From Candidatus Abyssobacteria bacterium SURF_17 (GTDB lineage Bacteria > Abyssobacteria > SURF-5): a stretch of DNA of 45,855 nucleotides. The stretch covers positions 1 through 45,855 of the forward strand of contig QZKI01000144.1 in NCBI GenBank assembly GCA_003598055.1, written 5' to 3'. Below, one piece after another: positions 8,390 through 16,519 of the stretch (its first letter is position 1; the number at the start of each line of letters is the position of its first letter). The notes under the pieces are model-generated. The model had not been told where the DNA came from. It made no database searches and saw only the letters and a list, made by a program, of their open reading frames with translations. Both the position numbers and the translations under genes were made by a program.

Positions 8390-8731
8390 ATGGCTGAAAC
8401 GACTAAAGACATTTACACATGTTCGACGTGTGGAAAAGTGTCCACACAGAGGGGGCATTTGTGCGCGCCGACAGACAAGCAGTACGTGTGCGACTTCTGC
8501 GGCGCGGAAGCTACCGATCCGCGACATATTTGCTTCCCGAAGCTTGAAAAAATTCAGTACGTGTGCGGTACCTGCGGCCGTGTGGCAGTGAGTCGCTCGC
8601 ACCTCTGCACACCGCGCACCATCGCGAAAGCGCCTGCGGCCAAGAGCCTCAAGGCGGCCAAGCCGAAGAAGGGAGCAAAGGGCAAGAAGAGAACCGCTGC
8701 CAAATCAGGCAAGAAAAAGGCAAAAAGATAA
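8390..8731 (+). CDS. Small protein with three identical-spacing CCHC zinc motifs and a histone-H1-like basic tail
   Basis: The 113-residue protein starts at ATG 8390 behind GGGGGGAAG. It consists of three short repeats, each opening with Y-x-C and containing C-x2-C-x8-H-x-C: CSTCG...HLC, CDFCG...HIC and CGTCG...HLC. The spacing is exact in all three, so three zinc-binding sites are likely. The last third, from about residue 80, is almost wholly Lys/Ala (KAAKPKKGAKGKKRTAAK and similar), like the tail of histone H1 or other bacterial nucleoid proteins. Nucleic-acid binding is therefore a reasonable inference. I do not recognise a named family. It has its own promoter and terminator and appears to be monocistronic. 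Confidence 0.8.
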   Translation: MAETTKDIYTCSTCGKVSTQRGHLCAPTDKQYVCDFCGAEATDPRHICFPKLEKIQYVCGTCGRVAVSRSHLCTPRTIAKAPAAKSLKAAKPKKGAKGKKRTAAKSGKKKAKR

Positions 8732-8756
8732 ATCGCTCCTGCAGCGACTCTCTTTG

Positions 8757-8790
8757 GGGCGAGAGCCGAATGCTCTCGCCCTTTCTGTTG
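8757..8790 (+). terminator. Rho-independent terminator after the CCHC protein gene
   Basis: A perfect 9-bp stem, GGGCGAGAG (8757-8765) with CTCTCGCCC (8773-8781), encloses a 7-base loop and is followed by TTTCTGTT. It lies 25 bp after the stop codon. Confidence 0.8.
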
Positions 8791-8907
8791 CCGGTCCGCC
8801 CTTCAGACGTCCGAATGCCAAAATATTCCCCTGCGCTCTTGTCGCTCAATCGGACCGCACATGCAAAAATCATCGCACACTATCGAATAAACCCTAAACG
8901 TAACCAC

Positions 8908-9996
8908 ATGGCACCGAAGTCAGACGTGAATCTCAAGAACGAGAGCAGAGCGGGCGAAGCCGCCAGCATGCTTGCAGTCGACATCGGCGGTGGCACGCAG
9001 GACATTCTCCTGTACACCAAGGGCGAGCTTATCGAGAATTGTCCGAAGATGATCATGCCGTCACCGACGCGGTTGGTCGCAAACAAGATTGCTCAGGCAA
9101 CACGAGGAGGAAGAGCAGTCTTCCTCTTCGGTGAGACAATGGGCGGAGGCAGTTGCACCCGTGCCGCCAAGCAGCATATAGCGGCTGGACTGCCTCTCTA
9201 CGCGACAGAGCAGGCCGCGCTCACATTTAACGACGACCTCAAACGCGTCGAGACAATGGGAGTTCTCCTCACGGATGAGCCGCCAGGCAGCGCCGTTCCT
9301 ATTCGGACGGGTGATGTGGATACCGAAGCCATCGCTTCCTGCCTCCGAAGTTTCGACATCGAGACGCCCGAGCTTTGGGCGGTCGCCGTTCAGGACCACG
9401 GCTATTCGCCCGGCCGGAGCAATCGCGAGGCACGTTTTGATTGGTACAGGCACTTTATTGATTCCGGCGGTGAGATTGGCCGACTCGCATTTTCGGAAGT
9501 CCCTGAGTTCTTCACCCGGATGCGTGCGGTCAAGCGTGTGCTCCCCCGCGCGCTTCTAATGGACACCGGACCGGCTGCCATTCTCGGATCACTCGTCGAT
9601 GAAGCGGTGCGCCAGCGAACGGATGAAGGCGTCATCATCGTGAATGCGGGGAATTATCACGTGCTGTGCGCAATGGTGCTCGGAGAACATATCGTGGGAC
9701 TGCTCGAGCATCACACCGGCATGCTGGACTTCGCGAGCTTCAAGAGCATGCTTACGCGCTTCCGCGACGGCATGCTCACCAATGAAGAAGTCGTTCAAAC
9801 CGGCGGCCATGGCTGCTGTGCGCGCATATCTGAGATCGGAAAGGGCCGCTTTGCACTCGTGTCAATTACCGGCCCGAGACGGGAAACATTCCCCCTCGAA
9901 AACGCGCATATTGCTGCGCCTCATGGCGACGTAATGTTGACGGGATGTTTCGGATTGGTCGAGGGTGCACGGAAGACGGGCTTTATTCGAGGATAG
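8908..9996 (+). CDS. DUF1786 family protein (ASKHA-like; often labelled putative pyruvate formate-lyase activating enzyme)
   Basis: The 362-residue product opens with LAVDIGGGTQDILLY, a phosphate-binding loop like that of the actin/hexokinase/Hsp70 ATPase fold, followed by ENCPKMIMPSPT. Both blocks are characteristic of DUF1786. Further conserved segments are VAVQDHGYSPGRSNR, LLMDTGPAAILG and VNAGNYHVLCAMV. The function is unproven, and the pyruvate formate-lyase activase label is database inheritance: I see no radical-SAM CxxxCxxC cluster. The start is uncertain. ATG 8908 is chosen because it follows the terminator at 8757-8790; ATG 8968, immediately before the conserved loop, is also possible, and neither has a strong ribosome binding site. 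It stands alone. Confidence 0.75.
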   Translation: MAPKSDVNLKNESRAGEAASMLAVDIGGGTQDILLYTKGELIENCPKMIMPSPTRLVANKIAQATRGGRAVFLFGETMGGGSCTRAAKQHIAAGLPLYATEQAALTFNDDLKRVETMGVLLTDEPPGSAVPIRTGDVDTEAIASCLRSFDIETPELWAVAVQDHGYSPGRSNREARFDWYRHFIDSGGEIGRLAFSEVPEFFTRMRAVKRVLPRALLMDTGPAAILGSLVDEAVRQRTDEGVIIVNAGNYHVLCAMVLGEHIVGLLEHHTGMLDFASFKSMLTRFRDGMLTNEEVVQTGGHGCCARISEIGKGRFALVSITGPRRETFPLENAHIAAPHGDVMLTGCFGLVEGARKTGFIRG

Positions 9997-10005
9997 ATGT
10001 AACGG

Positions 10006-10479
10006 CTATTCGAGAAAGTCTCCTTCTCCCTCCTCTTCCTCTTCGCTGCCGGAGTCTTCCTGCGGCATGCTGTCCTGACCGGCTACGTTGAGCACTTCCT
10101 CTTCCACAAAGATGGGGCTCGACATCCTCACCGCGATTGCGATTGCATCGCTCGGCCGACAATCAATCTTGATGATGCTCAAATCGCCGGTGCCGTCGGT
10201 TTCCTGCGTAAGGATGAGATAGGCGTAAAAGGTTCCGCCCTCGAGCTTGTACACTTGCACGCTCTGGAGGTTCGTCTGAAAGCCCTTCAGGATGAAGGTG
10301 ATAAGGTCATGCGTCATCGGGCGCGGCATCTCGACTTTTTCGATACCGTTCGCGATTGCAAATGCCTCCGCATTTCCCACAAGAATCGGCAAGATGCGGT
10401 CCTCATGCCTGAGTATGACGATAGGTCGCTTGAGCACGTCATACATAACGCCGTCAAGTCTCATCTCAATCATTGCCAT
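10006..10479 (-). CDS. Bifunctional nuclease (BFN/DUF151) domain protein
   Basis: The 157-residue product starts at ATG 10479 behind GGAGGAGG. It matches the BFN/DUF151 domain over its first 130 residues. The typical blocks are VILRHEDRILPILVGNAEAFAIA, PRPMTHDLITFILKGF, TFYAYLIL and IDCRPSDAIAIAVRM with FVEEEVL. Plant and bacterial members have been reported to have RNase and DNase activity, while most bacterial copies are uncharacterised. The C-terminus is a strongly acidic tail (SGSEEEEEGEGDFLE) that is not part of the domain. It lies convergent to the DUF1786 gene (9-bp gap) and has its own promoter. Confidence 0.9.
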   Translation of the reverse strand: MAMIEMRLDGVMYDVLKRPIVILRHEDRILPILVGNAEAFAIANGIEKVEMPRPMTHDLITFILKGFQTNLQSVQVYKLEGGTFYAYLILTQETDGTGDLSIIKIDCRPSDAIAIAVRMSSPIFVEEEVLNVAGQDSMPQEDSGSEEEEEGEGDFLE

Positions 10480-10515
10480 TACTACTTCCTCCTCCGCGAG
10501 AGCTCATTTAAGGTG

Positions 10516-10544
10516 ATTATACTATGCATTTCCCGAAACCGCAA
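10516..10544 (-). promoter_or_regulatory. Candidate promoter of the BFN-domain gene
   Basis: On the minus strand TTGCGG (plus 10539-10544) and a perfect TATAAT (plus 10516-10521) are spaced by 17 bp, about 37 bp upstream of the start codon. Confidence 0.55.
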
Positions 10545-10566
10545 GGGAAGCGCTCTTCTGAAGCTA

Positions 10567-12360
10567 TCATTGTTTCAGCCGGAAGTCCAATCGATTTGGA
10601 GGGAAGTTCGGGTTGTAGTATCGGTCTGCGGGAACTTTCGTTTCCCACCTCTTTCTGAATAGTTGCTCCTCTTGCTCCGATGTTCGCCTGCCGGTACTGA
10701 CGCTCTCATGATGGTAAAGCAAGGCAAACGGGGTGAACACAACGCGCCAATCGGCTTCCTGCGCGCGAAGACAGAGATCAACGTCCTGGTACGAGGTCCG
10801 GTATGACGTGTCGAACCCCCCGAGGCTCTCGAACACATCGCGCCTTACCATCATGCAGGCGGCCGTGACCGCGGAACAGTTTCGAATGCTGTCGGCCATG
10901 CCGAAATAGCCGTGTTCGTCCCTCGGGAGACGGCTGTGCAGATGTCCCGCAGTCCCACAATGCCAGAGCACAATGCCCGCGTGTTGGATCGTATCATCAG
11001 GGTAGAGCAGCTTCGCACCGACGACACCCACGCCGGGAATCTGGATGAGCTCCAGCATTGCCTCGAGCCATCCAGGCTCAATCACCTCGGTGTCGTTGTT
11101 GAGGAACACGAGCACGTTGCTGCGGGCGCCCTGTGCAGCATGGTTGTTCATCGCGGAGAAATTGAATTCGGCATCGTGCTGAATTATGCGGATCCGCGAG
11201 TCGCCGCCGAGCGAGCCAAGATACCGTTTTGTTTCCTCCTCGACGCTCTGGTTGTCGATTATGACGATTTCATAATTCCGAGACGATGTCTTTTGTCTCA
11301 CGGATTCCACGCAGGTTCTAAGATGGTTCACATTGTCTCGCGTCGGAATAATGACGCTGGCAAAGGCATCGGCTGGCAGAACCGGTCTGACGCGGAAACT
11401 TCCGTCGAAAAGGCCTCGCTCCACCGTTCCCGTAATTTCCCGACGCTTGAGTGCGTCTTCGAGCGCCTTCATCGATGCCTCAGCCGCCGACTTACCGCCG
11501 AAACTGGTGCCGTATACGACGGATGTCGAGCCGGTTGCACGCCGCCAATGGTAGAGAATTTTGGGAATATGACGGATTCGACCGGTGTGTTCCGTAAATC
11601 TGAGCACGAAATCGTAGTCTTGCGCGCCGTCAAAGCCCGCTCGAAGCCCGCGAATTTGGTCAATGATGCTCTTCCGGTACACGCCGAGGTGGCACGTGTA
11701 CATGTTCGACCACAGCAGCTCGGGCGACCATTCGGGTTTCAGGAACGCTTCCACGTGGCGGCCGCGCTCATCCAACTTGTCCTCGTCGGAATACACCATA
11801 TCGGTATCAGGATGTGCATTCAACAGCTTCGCAACCTCAAACAAGGCATCTGGCGAAAGTTCGTCATCATGGTCGAGCAGGGCGATGAACTCTCCTTCAG
11901 CCAACTCGATAGCGGCGTTTGTTGCGCCTGCGATACCGGCATTCCGCGAAAGGTATCTCACCTTTATCCGGCCGGCGGCGGAAGCAAGACGCTCAAGCTT
12001 GCTCTTGGTGTCGGCGCGGGTGGAACAATCGTCCGCAATGCACACTTCCCAGTTCGGATACACCTGCTTCTCAATAGAGGATACTGCGCTGCAAAGCAGA
12101 GCGGGTTCGACATCGAAAACGGGCATGACCACACTGATGAGCGGCTGATACGTGAACCTCGTTACCTCTGCACGCATTGCCTCAAGTTCTTGCGCCGTGA
12201 ACGCATTTTTGCTTCGCCATTGCTGATAGCAGATATCCTCGACCGAGAGCAGGCGGGTGCCGAGGAGTTTGAAGCCGAGATAGGATGTGATATAGCGGAG
12301 GGCGACGCCAACGCCTTCGGTCTTGACCAGATCTGTGGTTTTCTTCAGTTTCGACGTCAT
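10567..12360 (-). CDS. Two-domain family 2 glycosyltransferase
   Basis: The protein (597 residues from ATG 12360) has two GT-A glycosyltransferase family 2 domains. The first begins at about residue 72 with PLISVVMPVFD and contains the nucleotide-sugar/metal motif LLDHDDELSPDAL and SDEDKLD. The second begins at about residue 330 with FASVIIPTRDN and contains VFLNNDTEVI and TAACMMVRRDVFESLGGFD. Such tandem GT2 proteins typically extend surface polysaccharides such as O-antigen. The donor and acceptor are not predictable. The frame continues upstream to a GTG at 12453, giving a longer Cys/Arg-rich N-terminus; I prefer 12360, with a weak GAAGAG upstream. No other glycan gene is adjacent except the divergently oriented glycosidase. 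Confidence 0.88.
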   Translation of the reverse strand: MTSKLKKTTDLVKTEGVGVALRYITSYLGFKLLGTRLLSVEDICYQQWRSKNAFTAQELEAMRAEVTRFTYQPLISVVMPVFDVEPALLCSAVSSIEKQVYPNWEVCIADDCSTRADTKSKLERLASAAGRIKVRYLSRNAGIAGATNAAIELAEGEFIALLDHDDELSPDALFEVAKLLNAHPDTDMVYSDEDKLDERGRHVEAFLKPEWSPELLWSNMYTCHLGVYRKSIIDQIRGLRAGFDGAQDYDFVLRFTEHTGRIRHIPKILYHWRRATGSTSVVYGTSFGGKSAAEASMKALEDALKRREITGTVERGLFDGSFRVRPVLPADAFASVIIPTRDNVNHLRTCVESVRQKTSSRNYEIVIIDNQSVEEETKRYLGSLGGDSRIRIIQHDAEFNFSAMNNHAAQGARSNVLVFLNNDTEVIEPGWLEAMLELIQIPGVGVVGAKLLYPDDTIQHAGIVLWHCGTAGHLHSRLPRDEHGYFGMADSIRNCSAVTAACMMVRRDVFESLGGFDTSYRTSYQDVDLCLRAQEADWRVVFTPFALLYHHESVSTGRRTSEQEEQLFRKRWETKVPADRYYNPNFPPNRLDFRLKQ

Positions 12361-12492
12361 TCTCTTCTGCGCCGGCCTCTTGCAAACCTCTTTGACGAGC
12401 CTGCAACACTGCGAACCATCATACCATGAATGCACCGATTTTTCCCGCTCCACGCAATTAATTCAAAGAAGCCCCCAAACCGCGCACGCGTC

Positions 12493-12521
12493 TTGACATT
12501 GCTTTCCCTGCAGCATATATA
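12493..12521 (+). promoter_or_regulatory. Candidate promoter of the glycosidase gene
   Basis: A perfect TTGACA at 12493-12498 and TATATA at 12516-12521 are spaced by 17 bp, about 58 bp upstream of ATG 12580. An overlapping TATACT at 12518 is an alternative -10. Confidence 0.6.
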
Positions 12522-12579
12522 CTATGCGAACGGGGCATTGCCTACGCTCACATTAGTAACAGCGAAATGAGGAAGTCCA

Positions 12580-14949
12580 ATGCCGCCACGTAACCACCCT
12601 CAAATAGGCTGGAACACCTATGATCCTTTGGGGATGAACCGGATCGTTCGGTTCCCCGAGCTGTACGAAGTCCGCATCTCCGTATTCGCGCCCGAATCCG
12701 GCTCATACGCCTCGAAGTTCTATTTCCTCGAGCATTTCGGCGATGTGGGCAATGCCCTTCGCGCCGAAGCACACTCACCCGACTGTTCCTTTGCATCGGC
12801 CAATCTATCGTTTGCAGGCTTTACGTTCAAGGTGGAATATGCATGTTCTCAAGACGGCACGCTGGCCTGTTCAGTAACTCCTCTTGCCGTCGCAGACCCC
12901 TTTACGCTCGTCATGGTGGAAGTGCTCAGAGCATGGGAACTGGAGGGCGAGGTTGAACTGACGAACAATGTCATCTCTTTCCCTTCTGCCTCGGGCAGAC
13001 GTATCGTTGTCTCAGCCATACAGGAGCACAGCTCCATTCATAATACCGGCACTCGGGTAACGAGCGGAGTGTATCCCTCAGAAGAAGAGTACCTGAATTT
13101 CCTCTTGGAACAAAGAACTCTGAACGGCCTCAGCGGGAAAGGAAAGATTGCGGCACTTGGTTTCATCGCACGGATTCCTCTCACCGTAGCTGCATGGACT
13201 GAAAACAAGCAGGCTGGCGTTCGCCGTGTGGTTCCCTCGTCTCACGCAACAACAGAGTTGGTTCGCGCCAACAAGGAGACATATGAAACCGAATCGCCTT
13301 CAATCCGGGGCGGACCGTTCGAGGGATGCCATCGCGCGGCCACGTCAGTAGCGAATTGGATGACAGTTTGGGACCAACTGCATGAAATTCCTTATTCGCC
13401 TGTCACCCGCTCATGGATAGACAACTACATGGTCAGGGCGGGATTCGACCCGTCGGCGCGCGGGCCGCTCACCGGCCTGTGGGATTGCTTCTTTCATGCT
13501 CTTCTGCATTCGGTCAATGACCAATCGCTCGCGGAGGGTAACATCCGCGTTGTCCTCGATGACCACGCGCTCATGGACACGGAATATCCGACCAACTACA
13601 TCGTATCTACGTACCGTTCAGGCGACCGCAGCCAGCCGCCGCTCGGCTCGCTCGCAACCTGGAAGCTGTATCGAAGGTTTGGGAACAAAGCGCTGCTCGA
13701 GTGGGCATATCCCCGGCTCAAACGCTGGCATTCGTGGTGGAAGCGCAGACGGGACGGAAACGGCGATGGCCTGCTGGAATGGGGCTCGAATTTGGACGTG
13801 GCGCAACCCGGCAATGACGCCGGGACCCTGTTCGCTGCTGCATGCGAGTCGGGCATGGATAACAGCCCGCTCTATGACGAGGCAAGCTACGATGCAGCAA
13901 CCGGAACCATGAACCTCGCTGATGTCGGCCTCAACGCACTGCATGCGGCCGATACGCTCTTTCTTTCCAGAATAGCGGACGCGCTGGGCAGGCGTGACGA
14001 ATCGGAAGCACTCGAAACCGAGCACCGAGCACTTTGCGAGCGCATCAATGCGTCACTCTGGGACGAGAAAACCCGAACCTACGCAAACAGGTTCTGGAAC
14101 GGCAATTTCTCAACCCGGCTCGCGCCCATGAGCTTCTATCCCCTGCTCGCGCACATTCCTGAAACCGGCCGGGCACAGGAACTGGTGCAGCTACACCTGC
14201 TGAATGAGCGTGAATTCTGGGGAGAATTTGTGATTCCGACCATCAGCAAAGATGACCCCGCTTTCATGGACCAGCTCTATTGGCGCGGTCGCATATGGCC
14301 GCCGGTGAATTATCTCATATATCTCGGGCTCAAAGCGTATCGGCTCGATGAGGTTGCCTTCGAGCTTGCATGCCGGAGCGTGCGCCTCTTCATGAAGGAG
14401 TGGAACCTGAGGGGGCACTGCCACGAGAATTACAACGCAATAACCGGAGAGGGCGATGACGTGCCCGTGGCGGCCTCTCCGGGCTCGAACGGTTCCGACC
14501 GGTTCTACACCTGGGGCGCACTGCTCGCATTGATGGGAGTTGAGGAGCTGTTTGATGTGGAGCTGGGCGCCGGCATCCGTTTCGGTTGCAGGTTCCTGCA
14601 GAAAGAAACCGTTATCTCGAATGTTCGCTGTCAGGGAGAGTCATACTCTGTAAAGACATCATTCAAGGAAACCACAGCATGCAGGAACGGGGCCGAATTC
14701 TTTTCCTCCACTCCAGGAACGAGCGTGAGGAATTACACAGCCTCGAAAGAGGGCGTCGAGTTTTTTGTGGCGGGAAGCGGAACAACTTCTCTCGCCGTCT
14801 CCGGGTTTGACCCGCGCTCGCCGGTCACAGTGACGGCAGGCGGACACGAACCGTTCCAGATAACCGCAGACGCCGGCGGGAAGGCCACCTTCAGTTCAAA
14901 CTTGACAGGCGGCTACACACATATCGCTCTCAAGCGTACACTTGTTTGA
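12580..14949 (+). CDS. MGH1/GH63-like glycoside hydrolase, cytoplasmic
   Basis: This 789-residue protein starts at ATG 12580 behind TGAGGAAG and has no signal peptide. Residues about 290-660 form an (alpha/alpha)6-barrel glycosidase domain of the mannosylglycerate hydrolase/GH63/trehalase-like group. Recognisable segments are TGLWDCFFHALL, the helix pair YPRLKRWHSWWKRRRDGNGDGLLEWG, ESGMDNSPLYDEA with a probable catalytic acid, YWRGRIWPPVNYLIYLGL, and HENYNAITGEGDDV with the second acidic pair. An N-terminal beta-sandwich (1-230) and a C-terminal beta domain (about 680-789) flank it. The likely role is hydrolysis of an alpha-linked oligosaccharide or compatible solute. The exact substrate cannot be read from sequence. 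Confidence 0.82.
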   Translation: MPPRNHPQIGWNTYDPLGMNRIVRFPELYEVRISVFAPESGSYASKFYFLEHFGDVGNALRAEAHSPDCSFASANLSFAGFTFKVEYACSQDGTLACSVTPLAVADPFTLVMVEVLRAWELEGEVELTNNVISFPSASGRRIVVSAIQEHSSIHNTGTRVTSGVYPSEEEYLNFLLEQRTLNGLSGKGKIAALGFIARIPLTVAAWTENKQAGVRRVVPSSHATTELVRANKETYETESPSIRGGPFEGCHRAATSVANWMTVWDQLHEIPYSPVTRSWIDNYMVRAGFDPSARGPLTGLWDCFFHALLHSVNDQSLAEGNIRVVLDDHALMDTEYPTNYIVSTYRSGDRSQPPLGSLATWKLYRRFGNKALLEWAYPRLKRWHSWWKRRRDGNGDGLLEWGSNLDVAQPGNDAGTLFAAACESGMDNSPLYDEASYDAATGTMNLADVGLNALHAADTLFLSRIADALGRRDESEALETEHRALCERINASLWDEKTRTYANRFWNGNFSTRLAPMSFYPLLAHIPETGRAQELVQLHLLNEREFWGEFVIPTISKDDPAFMDQLYWRGRIWPPVNYLIYLGLKAYRLDEVAFELACRSVRLFMKEWNLRGHCHENYNAITGEGDDVPVAASPGSNGSDRFYTWGALLALMGVEELFDVELGAGIRFGCRFLQKETVISNVRCQGESYSVKTSFKETTACRNGAEFFSSTPGTSVRNYTASKEGVEFFVAGSGTTSLAVSGFDPRSPVTVTAGGHEPFQITADAGGKATFSSNLTGGYTHIALKRTLV

Positions 14950-15041
14950 CGGTCGACGGGAGGACCCGGCGTCATTCTCTTTAAGGACATCTCATGCATT
15001 CACGCAATGAAGGAAAATCATCATAGCAAAGGAGGTTTGTG

Positions 15042-16268
15042 ATGAAGCAGGGAGTGAAATGGCCCACATTTCCATACGAGGAATACCGCACTCGAATCGA
15101 AAGGGCCAAGCAGTGCCTCGCGAGGCACAAGCTTGATGCGATGCTTCTGTTCTCTCCAACAAACTGGTGGTATTACGGCGGCTTCACCGATGCCGCCCAG
15201 ATGCATAACGATGTGTGGCGCAGTTGTCTGATTGTATGTCAAGAGCGTGAGCCGGTGGCCGTTGTCCACGCTGCGTTTCAATGGTGCACCGCGACCATGT
15301 CCTATGTCGAGGATGTCCGCGTGTGGAGCGAGTCGGACCACTTCATGGTGCAGATGTTTCCCAAATCATTCTACGACCTTTTCTTCGACACACTCAAAGA
15401 CCTGGGGTTGACCAACAAGCGCCTCGGTATCGAGACGGGACCGGACATTGATACGTACCTCTCTTTCGATGAATACGAGATGATAAAACAAACCCTGACC
15501 GATGCGACAATTGTTGGCGCCGACAAGGCAATCTGGGACCAGCGAATGATCAAAACGCCATTCGAGCAAGCGCTTATTCGTGAAGGCGCGCGCCGCGCGT
15601 GCGAGTGCGTGCGTGCCGCGTATCAAACCATCAGGCCGGGCGTGAACGAGATGGACGTGCACCGGGCCTTCTGGAAAAAGGCAGTCGAGCTCGATATGGT
15701 CGAGGCTCCATACCACGGCACGTGGCTGTGCTTCTCGAGCAACAAGAATGAGGTCATGGGCGTTGACCGCTGGATAACGGGCCCGGTCGACCGCATCATC
15801 CAGGAGGGCGACCAAGGGCTGTGCGATTGCGGCCCGACCTACAAAGGCTACCAGCTCGACTTCCAGAGGACATTCTACGTCGGGAATCCGCCCGAGAACA
15901 TGGTGCGCTACCATGATATCGCGACAGAAGCGCATCTGGAGACCATCGCGACGATGAAACCGGGTGTTCGCATGTGTGACTTGTTCCACACTTCGCTTGA
16001 TGCGCTGAGAAAGCGGGACTACGAGTATCCGCACATCATCTCATTCATCGGACATCAGGAGGGACTCTCAAATCACGAGCCGCCGTGGGTGACTGCGAAG
16101 GAGGAGACTCCCCTGCAGCCGGGAATGGTCGTTGCCATAGAGATAGGAGCGTTCGACCCCGACCGCGAGGTGTTCGGAGGAATGCCGGAGGATATCATAC
16201 TCATTACGGAGGACGGCCACGAGAACCTGACTGCGAACCTGCGGCACGGGCTGTGGGTCGTAAGATAA
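15042..16268 (+). CDS. M24 family metallopeptidase (Xaa-Pro aminopeptidase/creatinase-like)
   Basis: The ATG at 15042 is preceded by AAAGGAGG at a spacing of 6, better placed than the in-frame GTG at 15039. The N-terminal third (about 1-145) is a creatinase/prolidase-type domain, and the rest is the pita-bread M24 domain. All five dinuclear metal ligands are visible: Asp in LCDCGPTYKGY, Asp in QLDFQRTF, His in GHQEGLSNHEPP, Glu in VVAIEIGAF and Glu in MPEDIILITEDG. It should therefore be an active cytosolic hydrolase cleaving X-Pro or a related C-N bond. The family includes non-peptidases such as creatinase and DMSP lyase, so the substrate stays open. Confidence 0.85.
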   Translation: MKQGVKWPTFPYEEYRTRIERAKQCLARHKLDAMLLFSPTNWWYYGGFTDAAQMHNDVWRSCLIVCQEREPVAVVHAAFQWCTATMSYVEDVRVWSESDHFMVQMFPKSFYDLFFDTLKDLGLTNKRLGIETGPDIDTYLSFDEYEMIKQTLTDATIVGADKAIWDQRMIKTPFEQALIREGARRACECVRAAYQTIRPGVNEMDVHRAFWKKAVELDMVEAPYHGTWLCFSSNKNEVMGVDRWITGPVDRIIQEGDQGLCDCGPTYKGYQLDFQRTFYVGNPPENMVRYHDIATEAHLETIATMKPGVRMCDLFHTSLDALRKRDYEYPHIISFIGHQEGLSNHEPPWVTAKEETPLQPGMVVAIEIGAFDPDREVFGGMPEDIILITEDGHENLTANLRHGLWVVR

Positions 16269-16323
16269 CGTTGTGACACTGTTCCGCACTTTACAATGAT
16301 GAGTCGGAGACGGCCCCCAATTA

Positions 16324-16398
16324 TGTAGGTGCGAATCTATTCGCATTCGCACGGCGAAAAAACGCCGGAAATATCATGCGAATGAATTCGCACCTACA
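16324..16398. repeat. Palindromic repeat, family B, copy 1
   Basis: The left arm at 16324-16346 begins TGTAGGTGCGAATCTATTCG. The right arm, ending at 16398, is its reverse complement with 21 of 23 positions matching by eye. A roughly 30-bp GC-rich interior contains a small CGGCG...CGCCG stem. A second copy lies at 24738-24812. It sits between the convergent M24 and aroF genes and could terminate both transcripts. Confidence 0.85.
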
Positions 16399-16519
16399 CG
16401 TTTCCATTCCACATGCCCAATTACAGGACAATCGCTGTTTCCGCAATGACGCTTCCGAATCGGACGCAAACGCCGCGCCCGAATGAAAGAATCAGCCGGT
16501 CAGTGAACCGCCGGAAACG

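Noticed and set aside
10912..12429. 505-codon open frame antisense to the glycosyltransferase
   Set aside because: It lies wholly opposite a well-supported two-domain GT2 gene and has low-complexity, unrecognisable sequence. It is a shadow of GC-rich codon usage.
16399..16519. A small gene downstream of the family B palindrome (69-codon frame from 16413)
   Set aside because: It runs antisense into the aroF 3' end, has no ribosome binding site and an Arg/Thr-rich translation with no family resemblance.
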